64,000 nucleotides of DNA from Skermanella mucosa. GTDB lineage: Bacteria; Pseudomonadota; Alphaproteobacteria; Azospirillales; Azospirillaceae. The DNA is taken from the NCBI RefSeq assembly GCF_016765655.2, contig NZ_CP086106.1, positions 4,081,001-4,145,000 on the forward strand. The letters are read 5' to 3'. The notes beneath the pieces are model-generated. The model searched no databases, was not told where the DNA came from, and saw nothing but the letters and a program-made list of their open reading frames with translations. Position numbers and translations under genes: made by a program. Shown piece after piece: positions 17,655-27,165 of this stretch; positions within the stretch are counted from its first letter, which is position 1; the number at the start of each line of letters is the position of its first letter.

Positions 17655-18527
17655 ATGAGGATCGAAGTGGTGGCCGACGTCAAGACGACGCTCGGCGAGG
17701 GACCGTTGTGGGACGTGGAGGAACAGCGGCTCTACTGGATCGACAGCATGGACGGGCGCGTCTTCCGCTGCACCGGGGACGGGCGGGAAGTCCGCTGCTG
17801 GGACGTGCCGCAGAAGATCGGTTCCATGTGCCTGCGTCGGGGCGGCGGGGCGGTGGTCTCGCTCCAGCGCGGGTTCCATTTCCTGGACTTCAAGACCGGC
17901 GAGGTCGAGCTGATCCATGATCCGGAGCCCGACCGTCCGCAGAACCGGCTGAACGACGGCAAGGTGGACCGCCAGGGCCGTTTCGTCGCGGGGTCGATGG
18001 ACACCATGGAGGAAGGACCGAACGCCAACCTCTATCGTCTCGACCCGGACCTGAAGGTCCACAAGCTGGACACCGGCATCATCGTCAGCAACGGGCCGTG
18101 CTGGAGCCCGGACGGCCGCACCTTCTACTTCACCGACACCTGGTCGGAGGAGATCCGGGCCTACGACTACGACACCGAGACCGGGGCCGTGTCCAACCGG
18201 CGCAGCTTCACCTCGTTCAAGGGCCGCGACGGCGGGCCGGACGGCGCCACGGTCGATGCCGAGGGATATGTCTGGTCGGCGCTGGTCTATGGCGGCAAGC
18301 TGCTGCGCTTCGCCCCCGACGGCTCGCTGGACCGCGAGATCGACATGCCGGTCAAGAAGGTGACCAGCGTGATGTTCGGGGGGCCGGACCTGGACATCCT
18401 GTACGTCACGTCCATGTCCAAGCCGCCGCTCCCGCGCTTCCCCCACGACCCGCAGCTCCGCGGCGCGCTGTTCGCGATCCACGACCTCGGCATCCGCGGC
18501 CTGCCCGAGGCGCGGTTCGCGGGCTGA
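17655..18527 (+). CDS. SMP-30/gluconolactonase-family lactonase
   Basis: 290 residues, a six-bladed propeller of usual length. Metal-site residues can be placed: Glu in TLGEGPLWD near the start, Asn in RLNDGKVDRQGRF, Asn in VSNGPCWSPDG, and Asp in PDGATVDAEGYVW. The family hydrolyses aldonolactones to aldonates. Last gene of the GntR-flanked operon; a ribosome site AAGGAGAAA lies just before its ATG. Together with the SDR it suggests dehydrogenation of a sugar followed by lactone opening. Confidence 0.88.
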   Translation: MRIEVVADVKTTLGEGPLWDVEEQRLYWIDSMDGRVFRCTGDGREVRCWDVPQKIGSMCLRRGGGAVVSLQRGFHFLDFKTGEVELIHDPEPDRPQNRLNDGKVDRQGRFVAGSMDTMEEGPNANLYRLDPDLKVHKLDTGIIVSNGPCWSPDGRTFYFTDTWSEEIRAYDYDTETGAVSNRRSFTSFKGRDGGPDGATVDAEGYVWSALVYGGKLLRFAPDGSLDREIDMPVKKVTSVMFGGPDLDILYVTSMSKPPLPRFPHDPQLRGALFAIHDLGIRGLPEARFAG

Positions 18528-18601
18528 GCGGGGGGCGGTGCCTTCCGGCGGGCGGAACGCGACGGCGCACCCGTCCCGCCCACCGGCGGGCGCCGCCGTC
18601 G

Positions 18602-19717
18602 TTACGTCCGCTCGGGAGGACGCCCGCAGGATCCGCGGATGACCAGCTCGGTCGGCAGCATCATCTGCCGTCCGGGACCGCTGTGCCGGCCGTTGATCCG
18701 GTCCAGCAGCAATTCCGCCGAGGCCTTGCCCCAGGCGGGGATGTCCCACCGGATCGCCGTCGTGGGAGGCGACGTCAGCAAGGCCAGGTCGGAGTCGCAC
18801 CCAGCGATGATCGAGAGATCCTCAGGGATCCGCAACCCCCGGATCGTCACCGCCTTGAGGACGCCGACCAGCAGGGACATGCCGCCGGCGATGATGGCGG
18901 TCGGGCGCTCCGGACCGTCCAGCATGAAGGAGACGTCGCGGAAGCAGTGTTCGGCGACGAAGCTGTCGGTCCGGACCATCCGCTCGTCGAGCGGGATGCC
19001 ATGGGCCGCCAACCCTTCCCGGTAGCCCGCAAGCCGCTCGCGCGCGGGACGCATGAACGGCTTGCCGGTCAGCAGGGCGATCCGGCGGTGCCCGAAGGAG
19101 GCGAGATGATCGACCGCCGCGCGGATGCCCCGCCGATGGTCGATGACGACGGTATCGGCCAAGCCCCCAACGTCGCGGTCGATCAGCACCACCGGCGCAT
19201 TGACCCGGGCGATCGCCTCTTCCAGTTCCGGCACGGCCTCGGCGCTTTTGGTCAGCAGCAGGCCGTCGATGCGGCGCTTGGCGAAGGTCCTCAGGAGTTC
19301 CGCCTCGTAATGGGGATCGTCGCCGGTGTTGGTCAGGATCAGGGTATAGCCGGCGTCCCGGATGATCCGCTCGGCCGACCAGACGAAGGATGCGAACTCG
19401 GGAATGGAAATGTCGCGGATCGCGCAGGCGATCGTCCGCGACGAGCGGGTCCGCATCGCCTGCGCGGCCGGGTTGGGTTCGTATCCGAGCCGCTTTATCG
19501 CGCTGCGGACCCGCTCGCGGAGATCCTCGCTGACCGACCTGTGTCCGTGCATCACCCGGGAGACGGTGGCGATGCCGACGCCCGCCTCCCGCGCGATCTG
19601 CTTGATCGTGACGGCGCTGGCGATGTCAGGGACGGTCTCGTCAGGATCGGCCCGACCGGGGCCGGGAGGTAAGGTGCGGATCAATCTGGGCGCCACGTTC
19701 ATGAGGTTTTCCGGCAC
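18602..19717 (-). CDS. LacI-family transcriptional regulator
   Basis: 371 residues as listed. The true start may be somewhat downstream, since the first 35 residues are not conserved-looking and precede the helix-turn-helix TIKQIAREAGVGIATVSRVM. The hinge (PNPAAQAMRTRSSRTIAC) and periplasmic-binding-like effector domain follow. It lies 73 bases after dctM on the same strand, as the last gene of a long catabolic run. Its likely targets are therefore that operon and the divergent acyl-CoA synthetase, where a LacI-type palindrome is present. Confidence 0.9.
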   Translation of the reverse strand: MPENLMNVAPRLIRTLPPGPGRADPDETVPDIASAVTIKQIAREAGVGIATVSRVMHGHRSVSEDLRERVRSAIKRLGYEPNPAAQAMRTRSSRTIACAIRDISIPEFASFVWSAERIIRDAGYTLILTNTGDDPHYEAELLRTFAKRRIDGLLLTKSAEAVPELEEAIARVNAPVVLIDRDVGGLADTVVIDHRRGIRAAVDHLASFGHRRIALLTGKPFMRPARERLAGYREGLAAHGIPLDERMVRTDSFVAEHCFRDVSFMLDGPERPTAIIAGGMSLLVGVLKAVTIRGLRIPEDLSIIAGCDSDLALLTSPPTTAIRWDIPAWGKASAELLLDRINGRHSGPGRQMMLPTELVIRGSCGRPPERT

Positions 19718-19790
19718 GGAGTTTTCCGGAGGTCAGGTCGTCGGGGAAGTGTAAAGCAAACCGTCCGGCCAACGACCGCCTCCATGATTC

Positions 19791-21059
19791 CTATCCCAGC
19801 AGCAGGTTCGGCAGCCATAGGGAAAGCTGCGGGAAGGCCATTATGACGATCAGCAGGACCAGCAGCAGGATCGCGAAAGGCGTGATCCCGCGGATGACCT
19901 CCGCAAGGGGAGCCTTCGTTATCGAGGACAGGATGAAGAGATTGAGGCCGACGGGAGGCGTCAGGAGCGCAAGTTCCATGTTGATCACGATGATCATGCC
20001 GAAATGGATCGGATCGATACCGAACGTGTCCAGCATGGGCAGCAGGACGGGCAAGGCGATCAGCAGGACCGAGAACACTTCCAGGAACATGCCGAGCAGG
20101 AACAGCAGCAGGTTCACCAGCACCAGGAAGTGCCAGGGCTGAAGGTCCCACTCCATCATCCGCGCGGCCACGGCGGCAGCCATGCCGCTTTCCGTCACAT
20201 AGTGCCCGAAGGCCAGGGCCATCACGATGATGATCATGATCGCGGCGGAATTGCGGGCGGCCTGGGCCAGCAGCGGCAGGACGTCGGACGGACCGATGCT
20301 CCGGTAGAAGCCCATGCTGATGGCGATCGCCGCCACGGCGGACAGCGCCGCCGCCTCGGTGACCGTCGTGAAGCCGCCGTAGATGCCCCCCAGCACGATC
20401 GCCGGCATCGCGAACGCCGGGAGGGCCCGCAGGTTCTTGCGCCGGAAGTCGCCCGCCGGGATTCGCTCGACCTTTGGGTAGCCCCTGCGATGGCTGTAGT
20501 AGAGCACCCAGGCGCCGATCAGCGCCGCCTGGAGGATGCCCGGCACGATGCCGGCCAGGAAAAGTCGGGGCACCGACTCATCCGCCAGGACGCCGTAGAC
20601 CACCATGGCGAGGCTGGGAGGGATCAGGATCCCCAGCGTGCCCGAGGCGCCGACGACCCCCGCCGCGAAATGCCGGTCGTAGTTGAGCATCATCATGCTC
20701 GGGACCAGGATCGTGCCCATCGCCATGGCCGTGGCGACGCTGGATCCGCACATCGCCGCGAAGATCGAGCAGGCTAGCACGCAGACGATGCCCAGCCCTC
20801 CCCTGACCCTGCCGACCCATGTCGAGGTCGCCTCGATCAAGGCCGAGGCGATGCCGCCCCGCTCCATGAACACGGCGGCGGCCACGAAGAACGGGACCGC
20901 CAGCAGCGTCTGGGAATTGAGTTCATCGACGATCTTCTGGGCGACGCTGACCATAGGCGTGCCGGTCATCGCCAGCAGGAAGAAGGCGGTCACGCCCAGC
21001 ACCAAGTAGATCGGGAAGCCCAGCACGAGCATTCCGCCGAACATCGCGATGCCGCCCAT
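19791..21059 (-). CDS. dctM: TRAP transporter large permease
   Basis: 422 residues. The ATG at 21059 overlaps the stop of the small permease (TGATG). About twelve hydrophobic segments are present, with DctM motifs such as VPFFVAAAVFMERGG, AAMCGSSVATAMAMG and GTLGILIPPSLAMVVYG. The protein is the sodium-driven channel subunit that imports organic acids delivered by the DctP binding protein. A longer in-frame reading upstream is the shadow of dctQ. Confidence 0.93.
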   Translation of the reverse strand: MGGIAMFGGMLVLGFPIYLVLGVTAFFLLAMTGTPMVSVAQKIVDELNSQTLLAVPFFVAAAVFMERGGIASALIEATSTWVGRVRGGLGIVCVLACSIFAAMCGSSVATAMAMGTILVPSMMMLNYDRHFAAGVVGASGTLGILIPPSLAMVVYGVLADESVPRLFLAGIVPGILQAALIGAWVLYYSHRRGYPKVERIPAGDFRRKNLRALPAFAMPAIVLGGIYGGFTTVTEAAALSAVAAIAISMGFYRSIGPSDVLPLLAQAARNSAAIMIIIVMALAFGHYVTESGMAAAVAARMMEWDLQPWHFLVLVNLLLFLLGMFLEVFSVLLIALPVLLPMLDTFGIDPIHFGMIIVINMELALLTPPVGLNLFILSSITKAPLAEVIRGITPFAILLLVLLIVIMAFPQLSLWLPNLLLG

Positions 21060-21679
21060 CAGGAAACCTCCCCGTCGGTCGCAGCGGACCGGCCGGCGAG
21101 CAGGCTCGCCAGGACGATCAGGTGCCGGACGGCCATCGAGAGGGCCGCCAGCGGCAGCGCCGCATAATAGATCCAGAGTGGAAACCGCAGGTTCGTCGGC
21201 GACAGGTCGCCGAAATCCCAGGCTTCGTAAGTAACCTGCCCGGCGTACCAGGCGAGCAGCAGGCAGAAGCCTATCCCGATCACCTGCCCGGCGATTTCGG
21301 AAAGCCGCTGGGCCTTCGGGGACATCAGGGAGGTCACGAGGTCCGCCTTGACATGCTCGCGCCGGGCGGTGACGCCGCCGCAGGCCAGCAGGACCGCCCA
21401 CATGACCATGTAGACCGTCACCTCGTCGGTGATCCGGGGCGCATGCACGGGCGAGACATATCGCAGGACGATGGTGACGACGACGAGCAGCAGCGACGCG
21501 CCCAGCACCGTCCCGACCAGCAGGCTTTCCAGCCGGTCGGCCCATCCGAGCAGTCGGGCCGCGAAGCGGGATTCCCGGGGAAAGGGGCGCCGGACGGCCG
21601 AAGGGTCGTCGGCACCCGCGGCCGGCGGGGCGTCATAGCGCGCCCTGTCCCGGCCGATCACCTCATTTGACGATGCCAA
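21059..21679 (-). CDS. dctQ: TRAP transporter small permease
   Basis: 206 residues with four hydrophobic segments, the expected DctQ topology; a typical motif is YMVMWAVLLACGGVTARREHV. The start is uncertain. A TTG at 21679 lies inside the dctP end and has a GGAG site about 10 bases upstream; a GTG at 21661, immediately after the dctP stop, is the alternative. The protein bridges the large permease and is required for transport. Confidence 0.85.
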   Translation of the reverse strand: MASSNEVIGRDRARYDAPPAAGADDPSAVRRPFPRESRFAARLLGWADRLESLLVGTVLGASLLLVVVTIVLRYVSPVHAPRITDEVTVYMVMWAVLLACGGVTARREHVKADLVTSLMSPKAQRLSEIAGQVIGIGFCLLLAWYAGQVTYEAWDFGDLSPTNLRFPLWIYYAALPLAALSMAVRHLIVLASLLAGRSAATDGEVS

Positions 21680-22697
21680 GGCGGTCGATCTCCTGCATTG
21701 CCAAGTCTACGAGGTCGACGTCGATGTTCATCTCCTTGACGATCCGATCCTGCGTCTCGAGCAGCCGCGCGCGTTGCTCACGCAGCGCCTTCTCTTCGGC
21801 GGTCACGACCTCGACCCCGTTGGCGATCACCAGTTCGCGCGCGTGGGCCTGCGCCTCGGCCGCCATCGCGCGGGCCTGCGGGATGGTTTCGGCCCAGGAC
21901 TCGGTCATCGCGGTTTTGAGGTCGCCGTCAAGCCCGTTCCAGAACCTCTGGGAAACCAGCGGCACGTACTGGCCGAACCACTGATTGTCCTCGAAGGCGT
22001 AGCGGACGCCGGACTCCCAGAGCTTCGCGCTGGCGACGCTCTCGTGGGTGGACGAGATCGCGTCGACCACGCCGGAAGAGAGGGCAAGCGGGACGTCCGG
22101 CCAGGGAATCAGGTTGGGCGTGCCGCCCAGGCCGCTGACCCGCTCGGCGTTGGACGTGCCGCCGGAAATGCGGATCTTCAGGCCGCGGAGATCCTCATGG
22201 GACCGGAGCGGCCTGGAAACGCTGTAGAAATGCGAAAAGCCGAGATTCATCCAGGGACCCAGCACCTTGACCCGCATCCGCTCCTCGGTGCGCTCGTTGA
22301 TCCGCTTGCCGAGCTCGCCGTCCATCAGCGTCAGCGTGGCCTCCTCGTCGATACCGTAGAAGGCGGGAAGCGACGTCATCGCCATGGCCGGCACCAAGCC
22401 GTCGAGGACCCAGGTGCCGGGAACGGCCATCTCGACGCTGCCCTGTCGGAGCGCCCGCCCGACGTCGCGATCCCGGTACAGCTGGGCGCTGGGATAGACC
22501 TCGATCTCCATCCGGTCGCCGACGCGGCGCTTCAGCGCCTCGACGAACAGCTCCACGCCCTTGTTGCGGACATGGCTCGGGTTGGTGTCGAGGGAGATGC
22601 GCAGCTTCTCCGCCGCCTCGGCGGAGCCGAACGCCACCAGGACGGCGACGGCCGCGGACAGCGTCCCGAAAAGTCCTTTTCTGAATGGAATCATCAT
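21663..22697 (-). CDS. dctP: TRAP transporter substrate-binding protein
   Basis: 344 residues. It has a Sec signal peptide (about residues 1-29, ending SAEAAEK) and the DctP pattern: LFVEALKRRVGDRMEIEVYPSAQL split over two elements, GSVEMAVPGTW, then a conserved Arg in GLKIRISGG that normally clamps the ligand carboxylate. It captures an organic acid in the periplasm. The neighbouring acyl-CoA genes suggest a branched or dicarboxylic acid ligand. First of the three TRAP genes, about 100 bases after the MmgE/PrpD gene. Confidence 0.9.
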   Translation of the reverse strand: MMIPFRKGLFGTLSAAVAVLVAFGSAEAAEKLRISLDTNPSHVRNKGVELFVEALKRRVGDRMEIEVYPSAQLYRDRDVGRALRQGSVEMAVPGTWVLDGLVPAMAMTSLPAFYGIDEEATLTLMDGELGKRINERTEERMRVKVLGPWMNLGFSHFYSVSRPLRSHEDLRGLKIRISGGTSNAERVSGLGGTPNLIPWPDVPLALSSGVVDAISSTHESVASAKLWESGVRYAFEDNQWFGQYVPLVSQRFWNGLDGDLKTAMTESWAETIPQARAMAAEAQAHARELVIANGVEVVTAEEKALREQRARLLETQDRIVKEMNIDVDLVDLAMQEIDRLGIVK

Positions 22698-22802
22698 TTC
22701 CTCCCTTGCTTGACTGACTGTTCTTGGACTGGATCGTCGGTCCGGGCCTTTCCGGCCTCTTCTCGAGGACGCGTCTGCGCCCTGATGTTTGTCGCGGGCG
22801 CG

Positions 22803-24164
22803 TCAGCGCCCGACGGTGACGGCGAGCCCGCACAGCGAAGGTGCGCGGTCGAGATCCATCAGGCTGTCGAACAGCCGGTCGGCCGCCCCGCCCCCGCCCA
22901 GGCGGTCGCCCACGCAGTCGATGAACTTCGCCCGCAGCTCGTCATCGCTGAGCCGGTTGCCCCAGCTGCCCTTGGCCAGCGCCACGGGATCGTGCCGGAT
23001 CGTGCCTCCGGAACGCAGGACGACCGCGACCTCGTCGGCCGGGGCGAACGGCATGTCGGCCATGCGCTCGGCCGTGGTCGTCACGGTGACCTTGGTCATG
23101 GCTTCGACCACGTCGGCGCGCCCGACGAACTCGTCGGTGAGCTGCCGCAGGCCGACCTGCCCCGCCACGAGCGCCGAAGCCATGGCGAACTCCATGCTGA
23201 ACTTCGCCTCCAGCCCGGTCTTGGGCGACCTGTTGCGGAGCATCAGCCGCTGGGTCTCGCCGATGCGGACCTCTATCCCGGCGACGTCGTTCGGCGTCAA
23301 CCCGTGGTCGCGCACAAGGTCGAGCATCGCGTCGATGCTGCGATGGGTGGCATAGCATATCGGGTACTGCTTGACGTTGACGCCAAGCCCAGCCAACCGC
23401 CACCGCCCGCCGAGCGGGTCGCCGGCGAAATCGAGCCGGGGTTCGCCGGAGGGGGAATGGGCGCGCAGCAGGCCCACCGGATGCTCGATCGCGTCGAGCG
23501 ACCCCGTGTACCCGGCGGCGGCGAGCCGCGCGGCCATCACGCCGCCCTGCGCAGCCCGGCCGGCATGGAGCGACTTGGTCATGGTCCCGAAATTGGCGAC
23601 CAGTCCCGATGCCAGGGAGGCCGCGATGGCTACCGCATGGGCCGACTGCACGGCGTCCAGCCGGTTCAGCCGCGCGCAGGCCGCGGCCGCGGCCAGCGTG
23701 CCCCACAGCGCCGTGGGATGGAAACCCCGCTCGTGCATGGCGCCGGGCTCCAGTTCGACCAGCCGCGCCCAGACCTCATAGCCGATCGCATAGGCCTCGA
23801 CCGCCGTGGCGCCGTCGGCGCCCAACGCCATGCCTTCGGCCAGGATAGCGGGGGTCAGCGCGGCGCTGGTATGGCCGTCCAGCGCCACGTCGTCATAGTC
23901 CAGGACATGGGCCGCCACGCCGTTGACCAGGACGGCGTCGAGCGGTGCCAGCGGGCGGCCGGAGGGGATCTCGGGCACGCCGCCGTCCGCCGCCGGGCTG
24001 ACCAGCCCGGCCGCCAGGCGGACCGCCGGTTCGTCGGCTCCGGCGATCATGACGGCGACGCAGTCCGTCATGCCGACGCGGGCGGCCTCCCGGCACTCGG
24101 GCGGAATGCCGCCGCCGTCGCAGGAGGAGATGAAGGTTCCGATGTCGCGGGTCAGGGAAGCCAT
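22803..24164 (-). CDS. MmgE/PrpD-family protein
   Basis: 453 residues, the usual length. Family features include an N-terminal helical region with VGMTDCVAVMIAGADEPAV, an AHVLDYDDVALDGHTSAALTP-type motif (written here only in part), and FGTMTKSLHAGRAAQGGVMA. Members include 2-methylcitrate dehydratase, cis-aconitate decarboxylase and iminodisuccinate epimerase, all acting on branched tri- or dicarboxylates. The precise reaction cannot be assigned. Its placement between a TRAP carrier and acyl-CoA enzymes suggests it processes the imported acid. Confidence 0.88.
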   Translation of the reverse strand: MASLTRDIGTFISSCDGGGIPPECREAARVGMTDCVAVMIAGADEPAVRLAAGLVSPAADGGVPEIPSGRPLAPLDAVLVNGVAAHVLDYDDVALDGHTSAALTPAILAEGMALGADGATAVEAYAIGYEVWARLVELEPGAMHERGFHPTALWGTLAAAAACARLNRLDAVQSAHAVAIAASLASGLVANFGTMTKSLHAGRAAQGGVMAARLAAAGYTGSLDAIEHPVGLLRAHSPSGEPRLDFAGDPLGGRWRLAGLGVNVKQYPICYATHRSIDAMLDLVRDHGLTPNDVAGIEVRIGETQRLMLRNRSPKTGLEAKFSMEFAMASALVAGQVGLRQLTDEFVGRADVVEAMTKVTVTTTAERMADMPFAPADEVAVVLRSGGTIRHDPVALAKGSWGNRLSDDELRAKFIDCVGDRLGGGGAADRLFDSLMDLDRAPSLCGLAVTVGR

Positions 24165-24192
24165 GGATCAGTTCCTCGTAGCAGGACGGAGG

Positions 24193-25386
24193 TCAGTAGG
24201 ACCGGGGCAGGCCCAGGACATGCTGCCCGACATAGGCCAGGATCAGGTTGGTGGAGATGGGCGCCACCTGGTAAAGCCGGGTCTCCCGCCATTTCCGCTC
24301 GATGTCGTATTCGCGGGCGAAACCGAAACCGCCATGGGTCTGCAACGCCACCTCCGCCGTGTGCCAGGCGGCCTCGGACGCGAGCATCTTGGCGATGTTC
24401 GCCTCCGAGCCGCAGGGCGCGCCGGCCTCGAACAGGGCGGCGGCGCGCCGGGCCATCATGTCGGCGGCCTCGATCTCGGCATAGCAGCGGGCGAGCGGGA
24501 ACTGGATTCCCTGGTTGCGCCCGATCGGACCGCCGAACACCTCGCGCGTCCTCGCATAGTCGACCGCCTTGTCCAGCAGCCAGCGTCCGTCGCCCAGGGC
24601 TTCGGTCGCGACCAGGATCCGCTCGGCGTTCATGCCGTCGAGGATATAGCGGAAGCCCTTGCCCTCCTCGCCGATCAGGTTCTCCGCCGGGACCTTCAGT
24701 CCGTCGATGAAGACTTCGGTGGTGTTGTGGTTGATCAGGGCGTCGATCGGCCGGATTTCCATGCCGTTGCCGACGGCGTCCCGCAGGTCGACCAGGAAGA
24801 CCGACAGCCCGTCCGTCTTCTTCGCGACCTTGTCCAGCGGCGTGGTCCGCGCCAGCAGCAGCATCAGGTCGGAATGGAGCGCCCGCGACGTCCAGACCTT
24901 CTGCCCGTTGACGACGTAGTGGTCGCCCTGGCGCTCGGCGCGGGTCTTCAGCTTCGTGGTATCCGAACCGGACGTGGGCTCGGTCACGCCGAACGCCTGG
25001 AGCCGGAGAGAGCCGTCGGCGATGCCGGGCAGGTAGCGGCGCTTCTGCTCCGGGCTGCCGTGGCGAAGCAGCGTGCCCATGATGTACATCTGGGCATGCG
25101 CCGGGCTGGCGGTGCAGCCGCTGGCGTTGATCGTTTCGAGGATCACCGCGGCGGCGCGGATCGGCAGGCCCGACCCGCCATACTCCTCCGGGATCAGCGC
25201 CGCCAGGAAGCCCGCCCTGGTCAGCTCGTCCACGAACTCGGTCGGATAACCGGACGCGTCGTCGAGCTTGCGCCAGTACTCACCGGGAAAGCGCTGGCAG
25301 ACCCGGCGAACCGAATCCCGCAGTTCCGGATAATCCTCGCCGAGTTCCATCGAAATGGTGCCGGGGGTGGTCGTCAGTCCGTCCAT
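24193..25386 (-). CDS. Acyl-CoA dehydrogenase
   Basis: 397 residues. FAD-enzyme motifs are present: ALIPEEYGGSGLP, LQAFGVTEPTSGSDTTKLKT and HGGFGFAREYDIERKWRETR near the C-terminus. The catalytic base would be in the last third, though the exact Glu is not certain from reading alone. It introduces a 2,3-double bond into an acyl-CoA. Between the MmgE/PrpD gene and the HMG-CoA-lyase-like gene, in the same orientation and with short gaps. Confidence 0.9.
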   Translation of the reverse strand: MDGLTTTPGTISMELGEDYPELRDSVRRVCQRFPGEYWRKLDDASGYPTEFVDELTRAGFLAALIPEEYGGSGLPIRAAAVILETINASGCTASPAHAQMYIMGTLLRHGSPEQKRRYLPGIADGSLRLQAFGVTEPTSGSDTTKLKTRAERQGDHYVVNGQKVWTSRALHSDLMLLLARTTPLDKVAKKTDGLSVFLVDLRDAVGNGMEIRPIDALINHNTTEVFIDGLKVPAENLIGEEGKGFRYILDGMNAERILVATEALGDGRWLLDKAVDYARTREVFGGPIGRNQGIQFPLARCYAEIEAADMMARRAAALFEAGAPCGSEANIAKMLASEAAWHTAEVALQTHGGFGFAREYDIERKWRETRLYQVAPISTNLILAYVGQHVLGLPRSY

Positions 25387-25398
25387 GTCGTTTCCTCC

Positions 25399-26331
25399 TC
25401 AGGCCGCCAGTGCGGCCGGCCGGTAATGCTTGGGCAAGCCGGCCTGCGCGACCATCCCGTGGAATTTCTCGTCGGGCAGCCAGGTCTCGACCTTCCGGCG
25501 CAGGGCGATCAGCGCGTCGATGTCGATGCCGGTGTCGAAGCCCATGGATTCCAGCAGGAAGGCGCAATCCTCGCTGTCAATGTTGCCGGTGGCGCCCGGC
25601 GCGAACGGGCAGCCGCCCAGGCCGCCGAGAGAGGCGTCGAACCGGCGCACGCCCGCCTCGACGGCGGCCGTGACGTTGGCGAGGCCCAGGCCGCGGGTAT
25701 CGTGGAAATGGGCCGCGACCGGCACGTCGCCGCAGCGTTCGACCACCCGGCCGAGCAGCCGCCGCACCTGCGCCGGGTTGCCGTAGCCGACGGTGTCGGC
25801 GACGACGATCTCGTCCGCCCCGGCTTCCAGCAGCCGGTCCACGATCTCCACTACCCGGCCCTCGTCGACGGCACCCTCCATGGTGCATCCGAAGGCCGTG
25901 GCGACGCCGCCGCACAGGACGACGTCGCCCAGGCCGCGGGCGGCGCGCGCATCCACGATGCGGTGGAAATCCGCGATCGATTCCCCGGTGGAACGGCGGA
26001 CGTTGGCGAGGTTGTGCGTCTCGCTGGCGGACAGGACGTAGTTTAGCTTGTGGATACCCAGGTCGAATCCGCGCTCAGCCCCCTTCAGGTTCGGCACCAA
26101 GGCCGACTGGCGGAAACCGCCGATCCGGCCGGTCCGCTCCGCCACGTCCAGGGCGTCGGCGAACTGCGGCACGATCTTGGCAGGCACGAAGGAGGTCACC
26201 TCGATCTCGCCGACGCCGGCCGCCGCCTCTTCCCGGCACCATTCGACCTTGAGGTCTGCCGGCAGGATGCGCTTGACCATCTGGAGGCCGTCGCGCAGCC
26301 CCACTTCGCGCAGATATGCTTTGTCCCGCAT
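25399..26331 (-). CDS. Hydroxymethylglutaryl-CoA lyase-like enzyme
   Basis: 310 residues. DRE-TIM metallolyase motifs: EVGLRDGLQ at the start, the metal-binding HFHDTRGLGLAN, and the loop GGLGGCPFAPGATGN containing the catalytic Cys. The family splits HMG-CoA to acetyl-CoA and acetoacetate; close relatives cleave other 3-hydroxy-3-methylacyl-CoAs such as citramalyl-CoA. It sits directly after an acyl-CoA dehydrogenase and enoyl-CoA hydratase, which could generate its substrate. Confidence 0.9.
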   Translation of the reverse strand: MRDKAYLREVGLRDGLQMVKRILPADLKVEWCREEAAAGVGEIEVTSFVPAKIVPQFADALDVAERTGRIGGFRQSALVPNLKGAERGFDLGIHKLNYVLSASETHNLANVRRSTGESIADFHRIVDARAARGLGDVVLCGGVATAFGCTMEGAVDEGRVVEIVDRLLEAGADEIVVADTVGYGNPAQVRRLLGRVVERCGDVPVAAHFHDTRGLGLANVTAAVEAGVRRFDASLGGLGGCPFAPGATGNIDSEDCAFLLESMGFDTGIDIDALIALRRKVETWLPDEKFHGMVAQAGLPKHYRPAALAA

Positions 26332-26370
26332 GGGATCTCCTCCCTTCCAGCGCCCATGGAGGGCGCAATC

Positions 26371-27165
26371 TCAGCGGCCCTTGAAGTCCGGGCGCCGTTT
26401 CTCGTTGAAAGCCAGCACGCCTTCGCGCCGGTCCTCGGTGGGGACCATCCTGTTGTAGGCCTCGATCTCGTAGGCCAGGCCGTCCCACAGCGACATCTGC
26501 ATGCCGCGATGGATCGCCTGCTTGGCCTGTCGGACGGAAATCGGCGCATTGGCCGCGATACGCCCGGCGGTCGACAGGGCCTCCGGAACGAGGTCCCCGG
26601 CCGGCAGGACCCGGTTGACCAGGCCCCACTCGAAAGCATCCCGGGCCGTGAAAGGCGCGCCGGTCAGGATGACTTCCTTGGCGCGCCGTTCGCCCATGGC
26701 GCGCGGCAGGTTCTGGGTGCCGCCGGCACCTGGCATGATGCCCAGCGTGACCTCGGTCAGCGCGAAGCGGGCATGCTCGGCCGCGTAGACGAAATCGCAG
26801 GCTGCCGCGATCTCGCAGCCGCCGCCGTAGGCCGCCCCGTTGACCGCAGCGATGACGGGGACCGGGCAGCCGATCAGCGCCCGGACCATCCGCTCGTAGA
26901 TGGCATGCTGATGCTGCCATTCCTCGTCGGTCATGCCCCGGCGCTCCTTGAGGTCGCCGCCGGCGCAGAACGCCTTCTCGCCCCGTCCCGTCACGACCAT
27001 GCAGCGGATGCCGTGCTGGTCGATCGCGAACTCCTCCATCAACTCCATCAGGTCCAGGCCCATCCGGGTATTCATGGCATTGGAGGCCTCGGGCCGGTCG
27101 AGCGTGACGACCAGGATGTGCCCGTCCTTCCGTTCGACCTTCAGGGTCTCGTACTCACTGCGCAT
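26371..27165 (-). CDS. Enoyl-CoA hydratase/isomerase family protein
   Basis: 264 residues. Crotonase-fold motifs: AFCAGGDLKERRG (oxyanion hole), VNGAAYGGGCEIAAACD, and LTEVTLGIMPGAGGTQNLPR with the catalytic-Glu position occupied. The family hydrates 2-enoyl-CoAs; given the neighbouring lyase, 3-methylglutaconyl-CoA-type hydration is possible. Its start overlaps the end of the CoA-transferase gene by 11 bases, showing one operon. Confidence 0.9.
   Translation of the reverse strand: MRSEYETLKVERKDGHILVVTLDRPEASNAMNTRMGLDLMELMEEFAIDQHGIRCMVVTGRGEKAFCAGGDLKERRGMTDEEWQHQHAIYERMVRALIGCPVPVIAAVNGAAYGGGCEIAAACDFVYAAEHARFALTEVTLGIMPGAGGTQNLPRAMGERRAKEVILTGAPFTARDAFEWGLVNRVLPAGDLVPEALSTAGRIAANAPISVRQAKQAIHRGMQMSLWDGLAYEIEAYNRMVPTEDRREGVLAFNEKRRPDFKGR

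Noticed and set aside
21774-24710. 978-codon plus-strand open frame opposite the TRAP and MmgE/PrpD genes
   Set aside because: Composition is that of a shadow frame, no domain is visible, and four clear minus-strand genes occupy the region.
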